From positions 1 to 64,000 of the forward strand of contig NZ_FZMS01000001.1 of assembly GCF_900198365.1 (NCBI RefSeq): 64,000 nucleotides of DNA. Reading direction: 5' to 3'. Positions within the stretch are counted from its first letter, which is position 1. Each line of letters begins with the position of its first letter. The notes beneath the pieces were generated by a model, which worked only from the letters and a program-made list of their open reading frames with translations, made no database searches and was not told the DNA's origin. Made by a program: the position numbers and the translations under genes. The DNA is from Helicobacter bilis. Its GTDB lineage: Bacteria > Campylobacterota > Campylobacteria > Campylobacterales > Helicobacteraceae. Below are positions 18,857-37,389 of the stretch, one piece after another.

Positions 18857-20056
18857 ATGGCTAAAGAGAAATTTAACAGAAGTAAGCCGCATGTGAATGT
18901 GGGAACTATTGGGCATGTCGATCATGGTAAAACAACTTTGAGTGCTGCAATCTCTGCTGTATTGGCAACTAAGGGTCTTGCAGAGCTTAAAGATTATGAC
19001 AATATTGACAACGCACCAGAAGAGAAGGAAAGAGGTATTACAATCGCTACTTCTCATATTGAGTATGAGACAGAAAACAGACACTATGCGCATGTGGATT
19101 GCCCCGGACACGCGGACTATGTAAAAAACATGATTACAGGTGCTGCACAAATGGATGGTGCGATTTTGGTTGTATCTGCATCTGATGGTCCTATGCCACA
19201 GACAAGAGAGCATATTCTACTTTCAAGACAAGTAGGTGTTCCATATATTGTTGTATTTTTGAATAAACAAGATATGCTTGATGACCCTGAATTGCTTGAG
19301 TTAGTAGAAATGGAAGTAAGGGATTTATTAAATGAGTATGAATTCCCGGGTGATGATACACCTATTGTTGGTGGGTCTGCACTAAAAGCACTTGAAGAGG
19401 CAAAAGCTGGAACAGTTGGTGAATGGGGACAAAAGATTCTAGATCTTATGGCTGCTGTTGATAGCTACATTCCTACACCAAAAAGAGATGTTGATAAAAC
19501 TTTCCTTATGCCTGTTGAAGATGTGTTCTCTATCGCTGGTCGTGGAACGGTTGTTACAGGTAGAATTGAAAGAGGTGTTGTAAAAGTAGGTGATGAAGTT
19601 GAAATCGTGGGAATCCGTGATACACAGAAAACTACTGTTACAGGTGTTGAAATGTTCCGTAAAGAAATGGATCAAGGTGAGGCTGGCGATAATGTCGGTG
19701 TGCTTTTGCGTGGAACTAAGAAAGAGGAAGTAGAAAGAGGTATGGTGCTTTGTAAGCCCGGCTCAATCACTCCACATAAAAAGTTTGAAGCTGAAATCTA
19801 TGTTCTTACAAAAGATGAAGGCGGAAGACATACACCATTCCATAACAACTATCGTCCGCAATTCTATGTGCGAACAACAGATGTTACAGGTGCAATCATT
19901 TTACCAGAAGGCACTGAACTTGTAATGCCGGGTGATAATGTTAAAATCACTGTTGAATTATTGAATCCTATTGCATTAGAGCTTGGGACAAGATTTGCTA
20001 TCCGCGAGGGTGGTAGAACAGTTGGTGCTGGTGCTGTAACAAAAATCATTGAATAG
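18857..20056 (+). CDS. tuf: Elongation factor Tu
   Basis: GTPase that delivers aminoacyl-tRNA to the ribosome. The 399-residue product shows G1 GHVDHGKT, G3 [21 protein letters not shown]4 NKQD and G5 SALKA, then domains 2 and 3 ending [11 protein letters not shown]. The length is typical for Helicobacter. TTTAGGAGATAGCT precedes the ATG. It follows the tRNA-Thr(GGT) gene and precedes rpmG, the usual order. Confidence 0.99.
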   Translation: MAKEKFNRSKPHVNVGTIGHVDHGKTTLSAAISAVLATKGLAELKDYDNIDNAPEEKERGITIATSHIEYETENRHYAHVDCPGHADYVKNMITGAAQMDGAILVVSASDGPMPQTREHILLSRQVGVPYIVVFLNKQDMLDDPELLELVEMEVRDLLNEYEFPGDDTPIVGGSALKALEEAKAGTVGEWGQKILDLMAAVDSYIPTPKRDVDKTFLMPVEDVFSIAGRGTVVTGRIERGVVKVGDEVEIVGIRDTQKTTVTGVEMFRKEMDQGEAGDNVGVLLRGTKKEEVERGMVLCKPGSITPHKKFEAEIYVLTKDEGGRHTPFHNNYRPQFYVRTTDVTGAIILPEGTELVMPGDNVKITVELLNPIALELGTRFAIREGGRTVGAGAVTKIIE

Positions 20057-20064
20057 GAAAAGTT

Positions 20065-20238
20065 ATGGCAAAGGGTAATTTGGTTAAAGTTGGATTGAAG
20101 TGTTCTGAGTGTGGTGATATTAATTATAGCACTACAAAGAATGCAAAAACAAATACAGAAAAACTGGAGCTTAAAAAGTTCTGCCCAAGATTAAATAAAC
20201 ATACAATACATAAAGAAGTAAAGCTTAAAACAAGCTGA
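20065..20238 (+). CDS. rpmG: Large ribosomal subunit protein bL33
   Basis: A 57-residue ribosomal protein beginning [20 protein letters not shown]. The first zinc-type pair C-x2-C is present at about residues 13 and 16, but the second pair is reduced to a single Cys (about residue 40, FCPRLNKHT), a partly degenerated zinc site of the kind I recall in Helicobacter L33. It starts 8 bases after the tuf stop with GGAAAAGTT upstream. It is too short for most open-frame cut-offs. Confidence 0.96.
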   Translation: MAKGNLVKVGLKCSECGDINYSTTKNAKTNTEKLELKKFCPRLNKHTIHKEVKLKTS

Positions 20239-20318
20239 TTTTATTCTACAAAATGTATGTTGTGTCTCACATTCTGTGAGGCATAGGGATCGTTTGGATT
20301 TCTAGTATTTGTTTGGGA

Positions 20319-20395
20319 AGGTCAGTAGCTCCAATGGTTAGAGCATCGGTCTCCAAAACCGAGTGTTGAGGGTTCGAGTCCTTCCTGGCCTGCCA
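20319..20395 (+). tRNA. tRNA-Trp (anticodon CCA)
   Basis: The 77-base tRNA has acceptor AGGTCAG paired with CTGGCCT (one G-T pair), encoded CCA, and anticodon loop TCTCCAAAA region (anticodon CCA). It lies between rpmG and secE, its conserved position in many bacteria. Confidence 0.95.
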
Positions 20396-20423
20396 TTATA
20401 GATTTGGTATCAAGGTTTTTATA

Positions 20424-20603
20424 GTGAAGATAAAAAAATATTATAAAGAATCTAAAGATGAGTTGGGAAAAGTTATCTTTCCAACAAAAGAGCAAGTGCG
20501 GACCGCATTTGTTTCTGTGATTATTGTTGTTTCTGTAATTGCCTTGTTTCTGGCAGTTATCGATGTCTTTTTCCATTATACGATTTCGCGTATAGTATCT
20601 TAG
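20424..20603 (+). CDS. secE: Protein translocase subunit SecE
   Basis: Small SecYEG subunit with one membrane helix. The 59-residue product starts with GTG at 20424 (KIKKYYKESKDELGKVIFPT), followed by the conserved amphipathic helix and a single hydrophobic helix VSVIIVVSVIALFLAVIDVF. AAGG is 8 bases upstream. Position between tRNA-Trp and nusG is the standard context and supports this short gene. Confidence 0.95.
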   Translation: MKIKKYYKESKDELGKVIFPTKEQVRTAFVSVIIVVSVIALFLAVIDVFFHYTISRIVS

Positions 20604-20631
20604 GAATTGTTGGTAAATTAAGGAATAGCTA

Positions 20632-21162
20632 ATGGAATTTCAATGGTATGCAATACAAACATATTCGGGAAGTGAGCAATCTGTAAAGAAAGCTATAGAG
20701 AATCTTATTGAGCAGAATAATGCTTCCCATCGTTTGAAAAACATAGTTGTTCCTACTGAAGATGTTTTTGAAATCAAAGATAAGAAGAAAAAGACGGTGC
20801 AAAGAAGTATCTATCCGGGATATGTGTTTGTATATGTTAACCTAGATACGGAGCTTTGGCATATGATTCAGTCATTACCAAGAGTTGGTAGATTCATTGG
20901 AGAGAGCAAAAAGCCCACGCCTTTAAGTGAAGCAGATATTCAAAATATTTTAGATAAGATTGAGAATAGACCTGCACCTCGCCCTAAAGTTTCATTTGCT
21001 ACCGGCGAGTCTGTCTTAATCACAGATGGACCTTTTGCTAACTTCACTGGTGTCGTTGAGAGTTATGATATAAAAACTAAGAAATTAAAACTTAATGTTT
21101 CTATTTTTGGTCGTAATACTCTCACAGAGATTAATGATGTGCAAGTTGAAAAAATTCTTTAA
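20632..21162 (+). CDS. nusG: Transcription termination/antitermination factor NusG
   Basis: Binds RNA polymerase and links transcription to translation or Rho. The 176-residue product begins MEFQWYAIQTYSGSEQSVKK (NGN domain), contains RSIYPGYVFVYVN and PRVGRFIG, and ends with the KOW domain GPFANFTGVVESYDIKTKKL. TTAAGGAATAGCTA precedes the ATG. It follows secE by 28 bases. Confidence 0.98.
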   Translation: MEFQWYAIQTYSGSEQSVKKAIENLIEQNNASHRLKNIVVPTEDVFEIKDKKKKTVQRSIYPGYVFVYVNLDTELWHMIQSLPRVGRFIGESKKPTPLSEADIQNILDKIENRPAPRPKVSFATGESVLITDGPFANFTGVVESYDIKTKKLKLNVSIFGRNTLTEINDVQVEKIL

Positions 21163-21185
21163 CATTTTTTAAATAAGGATAGACA

Positions 21186-21611
21186 ATGGCAAAAAAGATT
21201 GTTGGCGAATTAAAATTGCAGATTCCAGCTGGCAAAGCAAATCCATCTCCTCCAGTGGGTCCAGCTCTTGGACAAAGGGGTGTTAATATTATGGAATTTT
21301 GTAAAGCTTTTAATGAGAAAACAAAGGATATGGGTAATTTTAATATCCCCGTTATCATCACTGTGTATCAAGATAAAAGCTTTACATTTGTTACTAAAAA
21401 GCCACCTGTAACAGATTTGATTAAGAATGTTGCTCAATTGACAAAGGGTTCTGATAATCCTTTGAAAAATAAAATTGGTAGGATTACACAATCTCAACTT
21501 GAAGAGATTGCAAAAACAAAAATGGAAGATTTAAATACGACTGACATTGAAGAGGCAAAAAAGATAGTTGCGGGTAGTGCTAGAAGCATGGGCGTTGAAA
21601 TAGTAGATTAA
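21186..21611 (+). CDS. rplK: Large ribosomal subunit protein uL11
   Basis: L11 forms the base of the GTPase-associated centre and binds thiostrepton-type drugs with 23S rRNA. The 141-residue product has [42 protein letters not shown] and the C-terminal [16 protein letters not shown]. Length is typical. It lies between nusG and rplA as usual. Confidence 0.98.
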   Translation: MAKKIVGELKLQIPAGKANPSPPVGPALGQRGVNIMEFCKAFNEKTKDMGNFNIPVIITVYQDKSFTFVTKKPPVTDLIKNVAQLTKGSDNPLKNKIGRITQSQLEEIAKTKMEDLNTTDIEEAKKIVAGSARSMGVEIVD

Positions 21612-21627
21612 TTTTTGGAGAATCATA

Positions 21628-22332
21628 ATGAAGAAAAAAATGTCAAAAAGATTACAAGCTTTATCTCAAAAAATTGATTGTGATAAAACTTACGATATGG
21701 AATCTGCGATAAATGCGGTAAAATCCCTTGCTTCTGCAAAATTCGACGAAACTGTGGAGGTTGCATTGCGACTTGGTGTTGATCCGCGTCATGCCGATCA
21801 AATGATCCGCGGTGCAGTTGTATTGCCGCATGGCACGGGCAAAAAGGTAAGAGTTGCAGTGTTTGCAAAGGATTTAAAAGCTGATGAGGCACGAAAAGCT
21901 GGTGCTGATGTGGTTGGCGATGAAGATTTAGCAGAACAGATTAAGGGCGGGAATATAGATTTTGATATGGTGATTGCCACACCTGATATGATGCCACTTG
22001 TTGGTAAAGTTGGTAGAATATTGGGACCAAAAGGTATCATGCCAAATCCAAAGACAGGCACGGTTACTGCTGATATAGCAAAAGCTGTTGCAAATGCAAA
22101 AAGCGGACAAGTAAATTTCCGTGTTGATAAAAAAGGAAATATTCATAGCCCTATTGGTAAGGCAAGTTTTGATAATAATAAATTGCTTGATAATTTAGTT
22201 GAGTTTGTAAAAACTATCAATAGATTAAAGCCAAGCACTGCGAAAGGCAAATATATTAAGTCAAGTAACCTTTCTTTGACGATGAGTCCATCAGTTAAAG
22301 TAGATTCACAAGAACTTATGGATGTAAAATAG
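21628..22332 (+). CDS. rplA: Large ribosomal subunit protein uL1
   Basis: L1 forms the mobile stalk at the E site; in many bacteria it also represses rplK-rplA. The 234-residue product contains [40 protein letters not shown] and [34 protein letters not shown] precedes the ATG at 21628. Confidence 0.98.
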   Translation: MKKKMSKRLQALSQKIDCDKTYDMESAINAVKSLASAKFDETVEVALRLGVDPRHADQMIRGAVVLPHGTGKKVRVAVFAKDLKADEARKAGADVVGDEDLAEQIKGGNIDFDMVIATPDMMPLVGKVGRILGPKGIMPNPKTGTVTADIAKAVANAKSGQVNFRVDKKGNIHSPIGKASFDNNKLLDNLVEFVKTINRLKPSTAKGKYIKSSNLSLTMSPSVKVDSQELMDVK

Positions 22333-22447
22333 CAGGGAAGTAAAATAAAGATTCTAGAATCTTTTATCTTTATCTTGGGCTAGAGACTACTGGGGCGTGA
22401 AGCTTAAAAATTACCCCGTATAAGTTTGAAGGCTGAAAGGAGGAAGC
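22333..22447 (+). promoter_or_regulatory. Probable L10-type leader before rplJ
   Basis: The 115-base gap between rplA and rplJ can form two hairpins: AGATTCTAGAATCT near 22349 and the GGGGCGTG...TTACCCCG pairing around 22391-22421, ending in a strong GGAGG site before rplJ. In bacteria this position carries the leader bound by the L10-L12 complex for feedback repression. I infer that role from position and pairing; I did not match a covariance model. Confidence 0.5.
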
Positions 22448-22936
22448 ATGACAAGAGAAGAGAAAGCACAGCTTGTAGCAAGTTTAAGCGAAAGCTTTAA
22501 AAATGCTAGTGCAATGATTATTTGTGATTATAAGGGATTGCAAGTAAAGCAATTAGAGTCTTTACGCAGAAGCTCTAAAGATTCTGATATTTGTGTGCAG
22601 GTTATTAAAAATAAACTTGCAAATATTGCATTGAAACAAGCAGGTTATAAAGAAGCTGAACTCAAAGATACAAATATTTATATTTGGTCTAACGATCAGA
22701 TTTCTTTATCAAAAGTTGTATGTAAATTTCAAGAAGCAAATAGCGAAAAATTTAGCGTTAAATTTGGCTATTTTGATGGCGAGATTGTAGATTCTAAGCA
22801 TATCACTGCAGTATCTAAACTACCAAGCAAAGACGAATTGATTGGTATGTTGTTGTCTATATGGACAGCACCTGCAAGGTATTTTGCGACAGGATTAGAC
22901 AATTTAAGAAAACAAAAAGAAGAGCAAGGAGCTTAA
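22448..22936 (+). CDS. rplJ: Large ribosomal subunit protein uL10
   Basis: L10 anchors the L7/L12 stalk to 23S rRNA. The 162-residue product starts [20 protein letters not shown], has the RNA-binding N-terminal domain ([35 protein letters not shown]) and a C-terminal helix for L12 dimers. AAGGAGGAAGC precedes the ATG. The stop is 1 base before the rplL ATG. Confidence 0.97.
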   Translation: MTREEKAQLVASLSESFKNASAMIICDYKGLQVKQLESLRRSSKDSDICVQVIKNKLANIALKQAGYKEAELKDTNIYIWSNDQISLSKVVCKFQEANSEKFSVKFGYFDGEIVDSKHITAVSKLPSKDELIGMLLSIWTAPARYFATGLDNLRKQKEEQGA

Positions 22937-22937
22937 T

Positions 22938-23315
22938 ATGGCAATTTCAAAAGAAGATGTATTAGAATATATCGGTAATTTATCGGTTTTAGAGTTATCA
23001 GAGTTAGTAAAAGCGTTTGAAGAAAAATTTGGTGTAAGTGCTGCTCCAACGGTTGTAGCTGGTGCAGTTGCTGGTGGCGGTGCTGGGGCTGCAGCTGAAG
23101 AAAAAATAGAATTTGATGTTGTGCTTGTTGATGCAGGCGCAAACAAAATCAATGTTATTAAGGCTGTTAGAGAAATCACTGGTCTTGGCTTAAAAGAAGC
23201 TAAAGAAGCAACAGAGAAAACACCAAATACACTTAAAGAAGGCGTAAGCAAAGAAGACGCTGAAAACTTTAAGAAAAAACTTGAAGAAGCAGGTGCAAAA
23301 GTAGAAGTAAAATAA
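22938..23315 (+). CDS. rplL: Large ribosomal subunit protein bL12 (L7/L12)
   Basis: Stalk protein that recruits translational GTPases. The 125-residue product has the N-terminal dimerisation domain ([20 protein letters not shown]), an Ala/Gly-rich hinge, and the C-terminal domain [20 protein letters not shown] ending [25 protein letters not shown] lies before the ATG, inside rplJ. Confidence 0.99.
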   Translation: MAISKEDVLEYIGNLSVLELSELVKAFEEKFGVSAAPTVVAGAVAGGGAGAAAEEKIEFDVVLVDAGANKINVIKAVREITGLGLKEAKEATEKTPNTLKEGVSKEDAENFKKKLEEAGAKVEVK

Positions 23316-23342
23316 CTTTTACCTAACTATTGTAAGCTTTTT

Positions 23343-23392
23343 AAGCCTATCTTTGTGGCGGAGATTCTATCCGCCTTTGGATAGGCTTTTTT
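23343..23392 (+). terminator. Compound hairpin with T-tract between rplL and rpoBC
   Basis: AAGCCTATC (23343-23351) pairs with GATAGGCTT (23380-23388), and inside it GGCGGA (23357-23362) pairs with TCCGCC (23370-23375); six T residues follow (23387-23392). This is the shape of an intrinsic terminator or attenuator. Since the rpoBC start lies 116 bases downstream in the same direction, it may reduce rather than stop read-through, or be an RNase III site. Confidence 0.7.
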
Positions 23393-23457
23393 GCATTTTT
23401 ATAATTTTATAAATATTCTCTCTATTGTATCATATCTCTGCGTATGGTGTATGGTAG

Positions 23458-32160
<8,703 letters not shown>

Positions 32161-32183
32161 GTTTAATCTAAACATTTTTTAAG

Positions 32184-32189
32184 TATAAT
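32184..32189 (+). promoter_or_regulatory. -10 element upstream of rpsL
   Basis: A perfect TATAAT (32184-32189) preceded by a T-rich stretch lies 39 bases before the rpsL GTG. Helicobacter promoters often have a good -10 box with a poorly conserved -35 replaced by periodic T-rich DNA, which fits. It suggests that rpsL-rpsG-fusA can be transcribed separately from rpoBC. Confidence 0.55.
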
Positions 32190-32228
32190 AGCCAAAAATT
32201 TTGTAAATTTTATTATAAGGATGGATGT

Positions 32229-32612
32229 GTGCCAACGATTAATCAGTTGATTCGCAAGGAAAGAAAAAAGGTTGTCAAAAAGACAAAGTCGCCAGCGTTA
32301 GTAGAGTGTCCTCAAAGAAGAGGTGTTTGCACAAGAGTTTATACTACTACACCAAGGAAGCCAAACTCAGCGATTAGAAAAGTAGCTAAAGTGCGACTTA
32401 CAAGTAAGTTTGAAGTGATTAGTTATATACCGGGTATTGGTCATAACTTACAAGAGCACTCTATCGTGTTAGTGCGTGGTGGTAGGGTAAAAGACTTACC
32501 GGGTGTTAAATATCATATTATTCGTGGTGCGCTTGATACTGCAGGTGTTGCAAAGCGATCTGTTTCACGCAGTAAGTATGGTGCTAAAAAAGCAAAAGAT
32601 GCTAAAAAATAA
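32229..32612 (+). CDS. rpsL: Small ribosomal subunit protein uS12
   Basis: S12 sits at the decoding centre. The 127-residue product contains [19 protein letters not shown] (the PNSA loop with Lys at the streptomycin-relevant position), [20 protein letters not shown] and [17 protein letters not shown]. The start is GTG at 32229 after ATAAGGATGGAT. Residues at resistance hot spots look wild type. Confidence 0.98.
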   Translation: MPTINQLIRKERKKVVKKTKSPALVECPQRRGVCTRVYTTTPRKPNSAIRKVAKVRLTSKFEVISYIPGIGHNLQEHSIVLVRGGRVKDLPGVKYHIIRGALDTAGVAKRSVSRSKYGAKKAKDAKK

Positions 32613-33104
<492 letters not shown>

Positions 33105-33118
33105 TTTAAGGATAGTAA

Positions 33119-35197
33119 ATGGCTAGAAAAACCCCTTTAAATAAAATACGCAATATCGGTATTGCCGCACATATTGATGCTGGAAAGACAACAACTTCAG
33201 AGAGAATCTTATTCTATACAGGTGTAAGTCATAAGATTGGCGAAGTGCATGATGGTGCTGCGACAATGGACTGGATGGAGCAAGAAAAAGAGAGAGGTAT
33301 CACTATTACTTCTGCGGCGACTACTTGCTTTTGGAAAGATCATCAAATTAATCTCATCGACACTCCCGGACATGTCGATTTTACAATTGAAGTAGAGAGG
33401 TCTATGCGTGTGCTTGATGGTGCTGTTGCGGTGTTCTGTTCTGTTGGTGGTGTGCAGCCTCAAAGTGAAACCGTGTGGCGACAAGCAAATAAATATGGTG
33501 TGCCTCGTATGGTATTTGTGAATAAAATGGATAGAATCGGTGCGAATTTCTATAATGTAGAATCACAAATCAAAGAGCGACTAAAGGCTAATCCTGTGCC
33601 AATCTGCATTCCTATCGGTGCGGAAGATTCTTTCAAAGGTGTAGTTGATTTAGTATTAATGAAAGCTATCGTGTGGAATGATGAATTTATGGGTGCAAAG
33701 TATGATATAGAAGAGATTCCAGCAGATTTAATGGATAAAGCAAATGAATATAGAGAAAAGCTTGTAGAATCTGCAGCCGAGCAAGATGAAGCTTTAATGG
33801 AAAAATATCTAGGTGGCGAAGAGCTAAGTGAAGCTGAAATTAAAAAAGGCATTAAAGTGGGTTGCCATAATATGAGCCTTATTCCTATGCTTTGTGGTTC
33901 AAGCTTTAAAAACAAAGGTGTGCAAACATTGCTTGATGCAGTCGTTGATTATCTCCCCGCACCAACTGAAGTTGCGGAAATTAAAGGTATTGAGCCAAAA
34001 ACAGAAGAAGAAGTGCTTGTAGAATCTAGCGATGATGGTGAGTTTGCAGGACTTGCGTTTAAGATTATGACAGACCCATTTGTTGGACAGCTTACATTCG
34101 TGCGTGTATATCGCGGTAAGTTAGAATCTGGTAGCTATGTGTATAACTCTACAAAAGGTAAAAAGGAAAGGGTAGGGCGACTTTTAAAAATGCACTCTAA
34201 TAAGAGAGAAGATATTAAAGAAGTCTATGCCGGTGAGATTTGTGCCTTTGTTGGTTTAAAAGAGACACTAACTGGAGATACGCTTTGCGATGATAAAAAG
34301 CCAGTGATTTTAGAGCGTATGGAGTTCCCAGAGCCAGTTATTCACATTGCAGTTGAGCCAAAGACAAAAGCCGATCAAGAGAAAATGGCAGTAGCACTTG
34401 GTAAGCTTGCAGAAGAAGACCCAAGCTTTAGAGTAAGCACACAGGAAGAAACAGGGCAAACGCTTATCGGTGGTATGGGCGAGTTACACCTTGAAATCAT
34501 TGTGGATAGACTAAAGCGAGAGTTTCGTGTTGAAGCAGAAGTTGGACAGCCACAAGTTGCATTTAGAGAGACTATCCGTAGCAGTGTTACACAAGAATGT
34601 AAATACGCCAAGCAGTCAGGTGGTCGTGGGCAATACGGACATGTGCATATTAAGCTAGAGCCAAAAGAAGCGGGCAGTGGTTATGAATTTGTAAATGAAA
34701 TTAGCGGTGGCGTGATTCCAAAAGAATATATCCCAGCCGTTGATAAGGGTATCCAAGAAGCAATGCAAAATGGTGTGTTAGCGGGTTATCCAGTGGTAGA
34801 TTGTAAAGTAACGCTTTATGATGGAAGCTACCACGAAGTAGATTCAAGCGAAATGGCATTTAAGATTGCTGGATCTATGGCGTTTAAAGATGCTTGTCGC
34901 AAGGCAAATGCGGTATTATTAGAGCCTATGATGAAAGTGGAAGTTGAAGTGCCAGAAGAGTATATGGGCGATGTTATCGGCGATTTAAACCGCAGAAGAG
35001 GACAGATTAACTCTATGGACGATAGAATGGGATTAAAAATCGTTAATGCGTTCGTGCCACTTGCCGAAATGTTTGGCTATTCTACCGATTTGCGTTCAGC
35101 TACACAAGGTAGAGGCACTTATACGATGGAATTTGATCATTATGGCGAAGTGCCTAGCAATATCGCTAAAGAAATCATGGATAAACGCAGTAGCTAA
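33119..35197 (+). CDS. fusA: Elongation factor G
   Basis: GTPase that drives translocation on the ribosome. The 692-residue product has G1 [17 protein letters not shown]3 [21 protein letters not shown]4 NKMDRIGA, and the domain IV tip region [20 protein letters not shown]. Length is typical. AAGGATAGTAA precedes the ATG. It closes the rpsL-rpsG-fusA unit. Confidence 0.99.
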   Translation: MARKTPLNKIRNIGIAAHIDAGKTTTSERILFYTGVSHKIGEVHDGAATMDWMEQEKERGITITSAATTCFWKDHQINLIDTPGHVDFTIEVERSMRVLDGAVAVFCSVGGVQPQSETVWRQANKYGVPRMVFVNKMDRIGANFYNVESQIKERLKANPVPICIPIGAEDSFKGVVDLVLMKAIVWNDEFMGAKYDIEEIPADLMDKANEYREKLVESAAEQDEALMEKYLGGEELSEAEIKKGIKVGCHNMSLIPMLCGSSFKNKGVQTLLDAVVDYLPAPTEVAEIKGIEPKTEEEVLVESSDDGEFAGLAFKIMTDPFVGQLTFVRVYRGKLESGSYVYNSTKGKKERVGRLLKMHSNKREDIKEVYAGEICAFVGLKETLTGDTLCDDKKPVILERMEFPEPVIHIAVEPKTKADQEKMAVALGKLAEEDPSFRVSTQEETGQTLIGGMGELHLEIIVDRLKREFRVEAEVGQPQVAFRETIRSSVTQECKYAKQSGGRGQYGHVHIKLEPKEAGSGYEFVNEISGGVIPKEYIPAVDKGIQEAMQNGVLAGYPVVDCKVTLYDGSYHEVDSSEMAFKIAGSMAFKDACRKANAVLLEPMMKVEVEVPEEYMGDVIGDLNRRRGQINSMDDRMGLKIVNAFVPLAEMFGYSTDLRSATQGRGTYTMEFDHYGEVPSNIAKEIMDKRSS

Positions 35198-35238
35198 TCC
35201 TTTTTGCTATCCCTTTAGCCTATTTATAATTACGCTTA

Positions 35239-35268
35239 TTGAATCTAAACCCATAAGTTTAGATTCAA
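35239..35268 (+). terminator. Perfect 12-bp hairpin downstream of fusA
   Basis: TTGAATCTAAAC (35239-35250) and GTTTAGATTCAA (35257-35268) form a perfect 12-bp stem with a 6-base loop, 42 bases after the fusA stop. No T-tract follows, so it may protect the mRNA 3' end or act as a weak terminator. The stem is built from the AGATTC motif that is very frequent across this window. Confidence 0.55.
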
Positions 35269-35446
35269 TCTCAAAACTTCAAAATTACTATATTGTTTTA
35301 ACTTTCCCATAATTGTTTTTTTGTTGCGTATAATGTGCAATTTAATGGTGAGAATTTAGCTACAATTAAACCTTATTGCATAAGCGATAATCTACAATTA
35401 AAGGTTTTCAAGTTGAAAATTTATCAATAGAATCACATAAAAACCC

Positions 35447-35475
35447 TTGACAAATCGTTTTTTTTGTATTATACG
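35447..35475 (+). promoter_or_regulatory. Promoter of the 49-codon gene
   Basis: TTGACA (35447-35452), 17-base spacer, TATACG (35470-35475; an overlapping TATTAT lies 3 bases earlier). A consensus -35 box is unusual in this genome outside stable-RNA and ribosomal units and implies strong expression of the small gene starting at 35517. Confidence 0.65.
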
Positions 35476-35516
35476 CACATAGCATTATATGCTAAATTTT
35501 TATGAAAGGATTTGTT

Positions 35517-35666
35517 ATGAGTGATAAAAAAATAAGCCCTCAAGATAATTCTGCAAATCAGCAGAATGCAAACAAGGGAACACCGGGTGTAAATAAGCAA
35601 TTTGCACAAGCTCAAGGCAATAGAGGGAAGCAAATGAATCCCAACCAAAATCAGACTAAGAAATAG
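35517..35666 (+). CDS. Small hydrophilic Asn/Gln/Lys-rich protein, unknown function
   Basis: A 49-codon frame beginning MSDKKISPQDNSANQQ, with GTPGVNKQFAQAQGNRGKQM in the middle and a QNQTKK tail. It has no hydrophobic core, no Cys and no signal peptide, so it should be a soluble, probably disordered basic protein. Support for a real gene: AAAGGA 6 bases before the ATG, a near-consensus promoter 42 bases upstream of the start, and a hairpin after the stop (35692-35735). I do not recognise the family. Confidence 0.65.
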   Translation: MSDKKISPQDNSANQQNANKGTPGVNKQFAQAQGNRGKQMNPNQNQTKK

Positions 35667-35691
35667 TCTAAAATAAATTCATGTTGCTAAA

Positions 35692-35735
35692 TTGCAGTAT
35701 TAGGTTAGCATTATTGCTAAATGCCTGTATTGCAA
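35692..35735 (+). terminator. Long hairpin downstream of the 49-codon gene
   Basis: TTAGCA and TGCTAA (around 35704-35719) pair around a TTAT loop. Outside them TTGCAGTATTAGG and CCTGTATTGCAA extend the stem with G-T pairs and a bulge. There is no good T-run after it, so it may be a processing or stability element rather than a classical terminator. Confidence 0.45.
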
Positions 35736-36095
35736 ACAATATGGATTTTCCGTGTTTCTTACCTTATTCTTTTTGAATAATATTTTTGCTTATATATTTA
35801 GGGATATTGTCAAATTAAGGTATAAAGGCGGTTTTGATATTTTCCAAATGACACTTATATTTATCGTTATGCTATGGAATCTTTAGATACACTTCAAAAT
35901 CATTCAGTTAGTTTCTTTCATGATTTATTATACAGACAATCATTTTAATCTTATTTTTTAGTTTTTCAAAAGATTAATATCCTATAAATTTAAAGATTTT
36001 TCATATATTATTATGAAAATCTATTTCAGAAATTGAATATACGCTGATAATTGTTAAATGAACCTTAATTATAAAATAAAGTAGATTCTAAAGAA
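35736..36095. other. Non-coding AT-rich stretch
   Basis: About 360 bases between the small gene and tRNA-Glu. I see no supported reading frame or further strong structure here. Confidence 0.5.
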
Positions 36096-36171
36096 TGGCG
36101 ACCCTTGAAGGATTTGAACCTTCGTTACCGCCGTGAAAGGGCGGTATCCTTGGCCTCTAGATGAAAGGGTC
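36096..36171 (-). tRNA. tRNA-Glu (anticodon TTC)
   Basis: Read on the minus strand, the 76-base tRNA has acceptor GACCCTT paired with AAGGGTC, encoded CCA, a GGTTCAAATCC T arm and anticodon loop CTTTCAC (TTC). It stands alone in a gene-poor region, a typical integration point for foreign DNA, although no integrase is nearby. Confidence 0.95.
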
Positions 36172-36736
36172 ATAAAAAAAGTAAAAAGAATCGATATTGT
36201 AGCAAAATCTAATTAATACAAAAAGATAAGGTCTTATGAAATAAATATTGTGAAAGATTTTATTGACGAAGTTTCGGAGTTAAGAATCTGCAACAAAAGT
36301 TGCAGATACAAAACAAGAAAAGACATAAAGTCTTGCCTTTGCATAAACAAAAAGTATTCCAAAAAACAATATAGAGTTGAAATTTGGTATAAAAATGCAT
36401 CTATCAAAATTTTAGCACTTAAACAAGCATTCAAAACATAGGTAAGGGTAGAATAAATAAAAAGCAGGGTTGTTGGATAGAATAACTATGCGAGAACTAG
36501 ATTACAATATGAAAATTTGTCATGTTGAGTAAAAGCAAATATCTCACGCAGAATCTAGAGACTTGTTTTTTTGAGACGAGGTTGAAAAAATATTTTTTTG
36601 TATTAGATACTTCGCTTTGATCAACATAGCAATTATTGGAGTCTATTTTTTTTGCCGAACATTGATGAACACAAGCAAATGCGATCCGCGTTCATGGCTT
36701 AGTTTCTAGCTTAAGTAATATGTTTGAGAGTAATCA
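36172..36736. other. Gene-poor region with one degenerate copy of the dispersed hairpin repeat
   Basis: About 565 bases. Two short overlapping frames on opposite strands (36250-36441 plus, 36234-36434 minus) have weak or no ribosome sites and no family resemblance, so I call no gene. At 36518-36550 a sequence beginning TTGTCATGTTGAG and continuing AGCAAATATCTC resembles the repeat found inside coding sequences at 52 and 56 kb. Confidence 0.5.
36518..36550 (+). repeat. Degenerate intergenic copy of the TGTCATATTGAG repeat family
   Basis: TGTCATGTTGAG followed by AGCAAATATCTCACGC matches the conserved ends of the copies at 52131 and 56418 but lacks the GCGAAGC core. It is the only copy in this window outside a coding sequence. 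Confidence 0.5.
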
Positions 36737-37381
36737 TCACCACAACCTTATAAGTTTAGCATGATGTAGCATTGTAGGCACGCTTGCATGATGGGCTGGT
36801 GGGGTTATGCCTGTGTTTATATCTGCATAAACGATTTCTTGTTTTGCACCACCGATTATAGCGGCGATATTTGCACGATTGTAGTGTTCGAAATGATTAG
36901 CGATATAGATATTTTCCCAAGATTCTATATGTTTTGGACGATGAGTGATATGAAAATGCCCTACACAATCAAGTGTTATAAGATTTTTTAAATAAATCGC
37001 ATTAGAATCTAAACAGCAACGCAAGATATTTTTCGCACCCCAGCTATGTGCTATCACAGAGATATTGTATCCTGCCCCACTTAACTTTGGTAGAAAATCA
37101 AGCAAAAAAGCATAGCAATTAAAACTCATATAAAGCATACCATATTGCTTCTCTTTTTTTCTTTGTGAAAACAAGCTCTCACAAAATGCCCTCCATACCA
37201 CTTTATAATAAGTATCACAGAATCCACCGATAAAAATGAGTAGCTCTTTTGTATCAGTCTCTAAAATATGCTTGATAGATTCTATATCATCACCCGTGAT
37301 ATTCCCGCTATATGTATCATAAGACATAGTTGTATATCGTGTGAGAGAGTGTGGCATGATAACAAGCGGTGTTTTAAGCAT
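36737..37381 (-). CDS. Putative alpha/beta-hydrolase-like protein
   Basis: The 214-residue product has a GGFCDTYYK motif after the first strand (LLIFIGG) and a nucleophile-elbow-like stretch VIAHSWGAKNILR around residue 110, fitting the G/A-x-S-x-G pattern of serine hydrolases. An Asp follows in LDCVGHFH, and a His-rich end (HHASVPTMLHHAKL) could give the catalytic His. There is no signal peptide. AGGGAATCTT precedes the ATG. It lies 8 bases after the preceding 144-codon gene and is probably the last gene of a glmM operon. Substrate unknown; the fold call rests on motif appearance only. Confidence 0.55.
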   Translation of the reverse strand: MLKTPLVIMPHSLTRYTTMSYDTYSGNITGDDIESIKHILETDTKELLIFIGGFCDTYYKVVWRAFCESLFSQRKKEKQYGMLYMSFNCYAFLLDFLPKLSGAGYNISVIAHSWGAKNILRCCLDSNAIYLKNLITLDCVGHFHITHRPKHIESWENIYIANHFEHYNRANIAAIIGGAKQEIVYADINTGITPPAHHASVPTMLHHAKLIRLW

Positions 37382-37389
37382 AAGATTCC

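Noticed and set aside
20065-20238. L33 with only three of four zinc cysteines as a damaged gene
   Set aside because: A single C-terminal Cys is also what I recall in H. pylori L33, and the frame is complete with normal context.
20322-20576. Minus-strand frame of 84 codons ending in a GLEPSTLG-type peptide
   Set aside because: It is the antisense translation of tRNA-Trp and secE; the GLEPSTLG peptide is a well-known artefact of reading tRNA genes backwards.
36234-36441. Two overlapping 63- and 66-codon frames on opposite strands
   Set aside because: Weak or absent ribosome sites, GTG start on the plus strand, no family features, and AT-rich composition in which such frames arise by chance.
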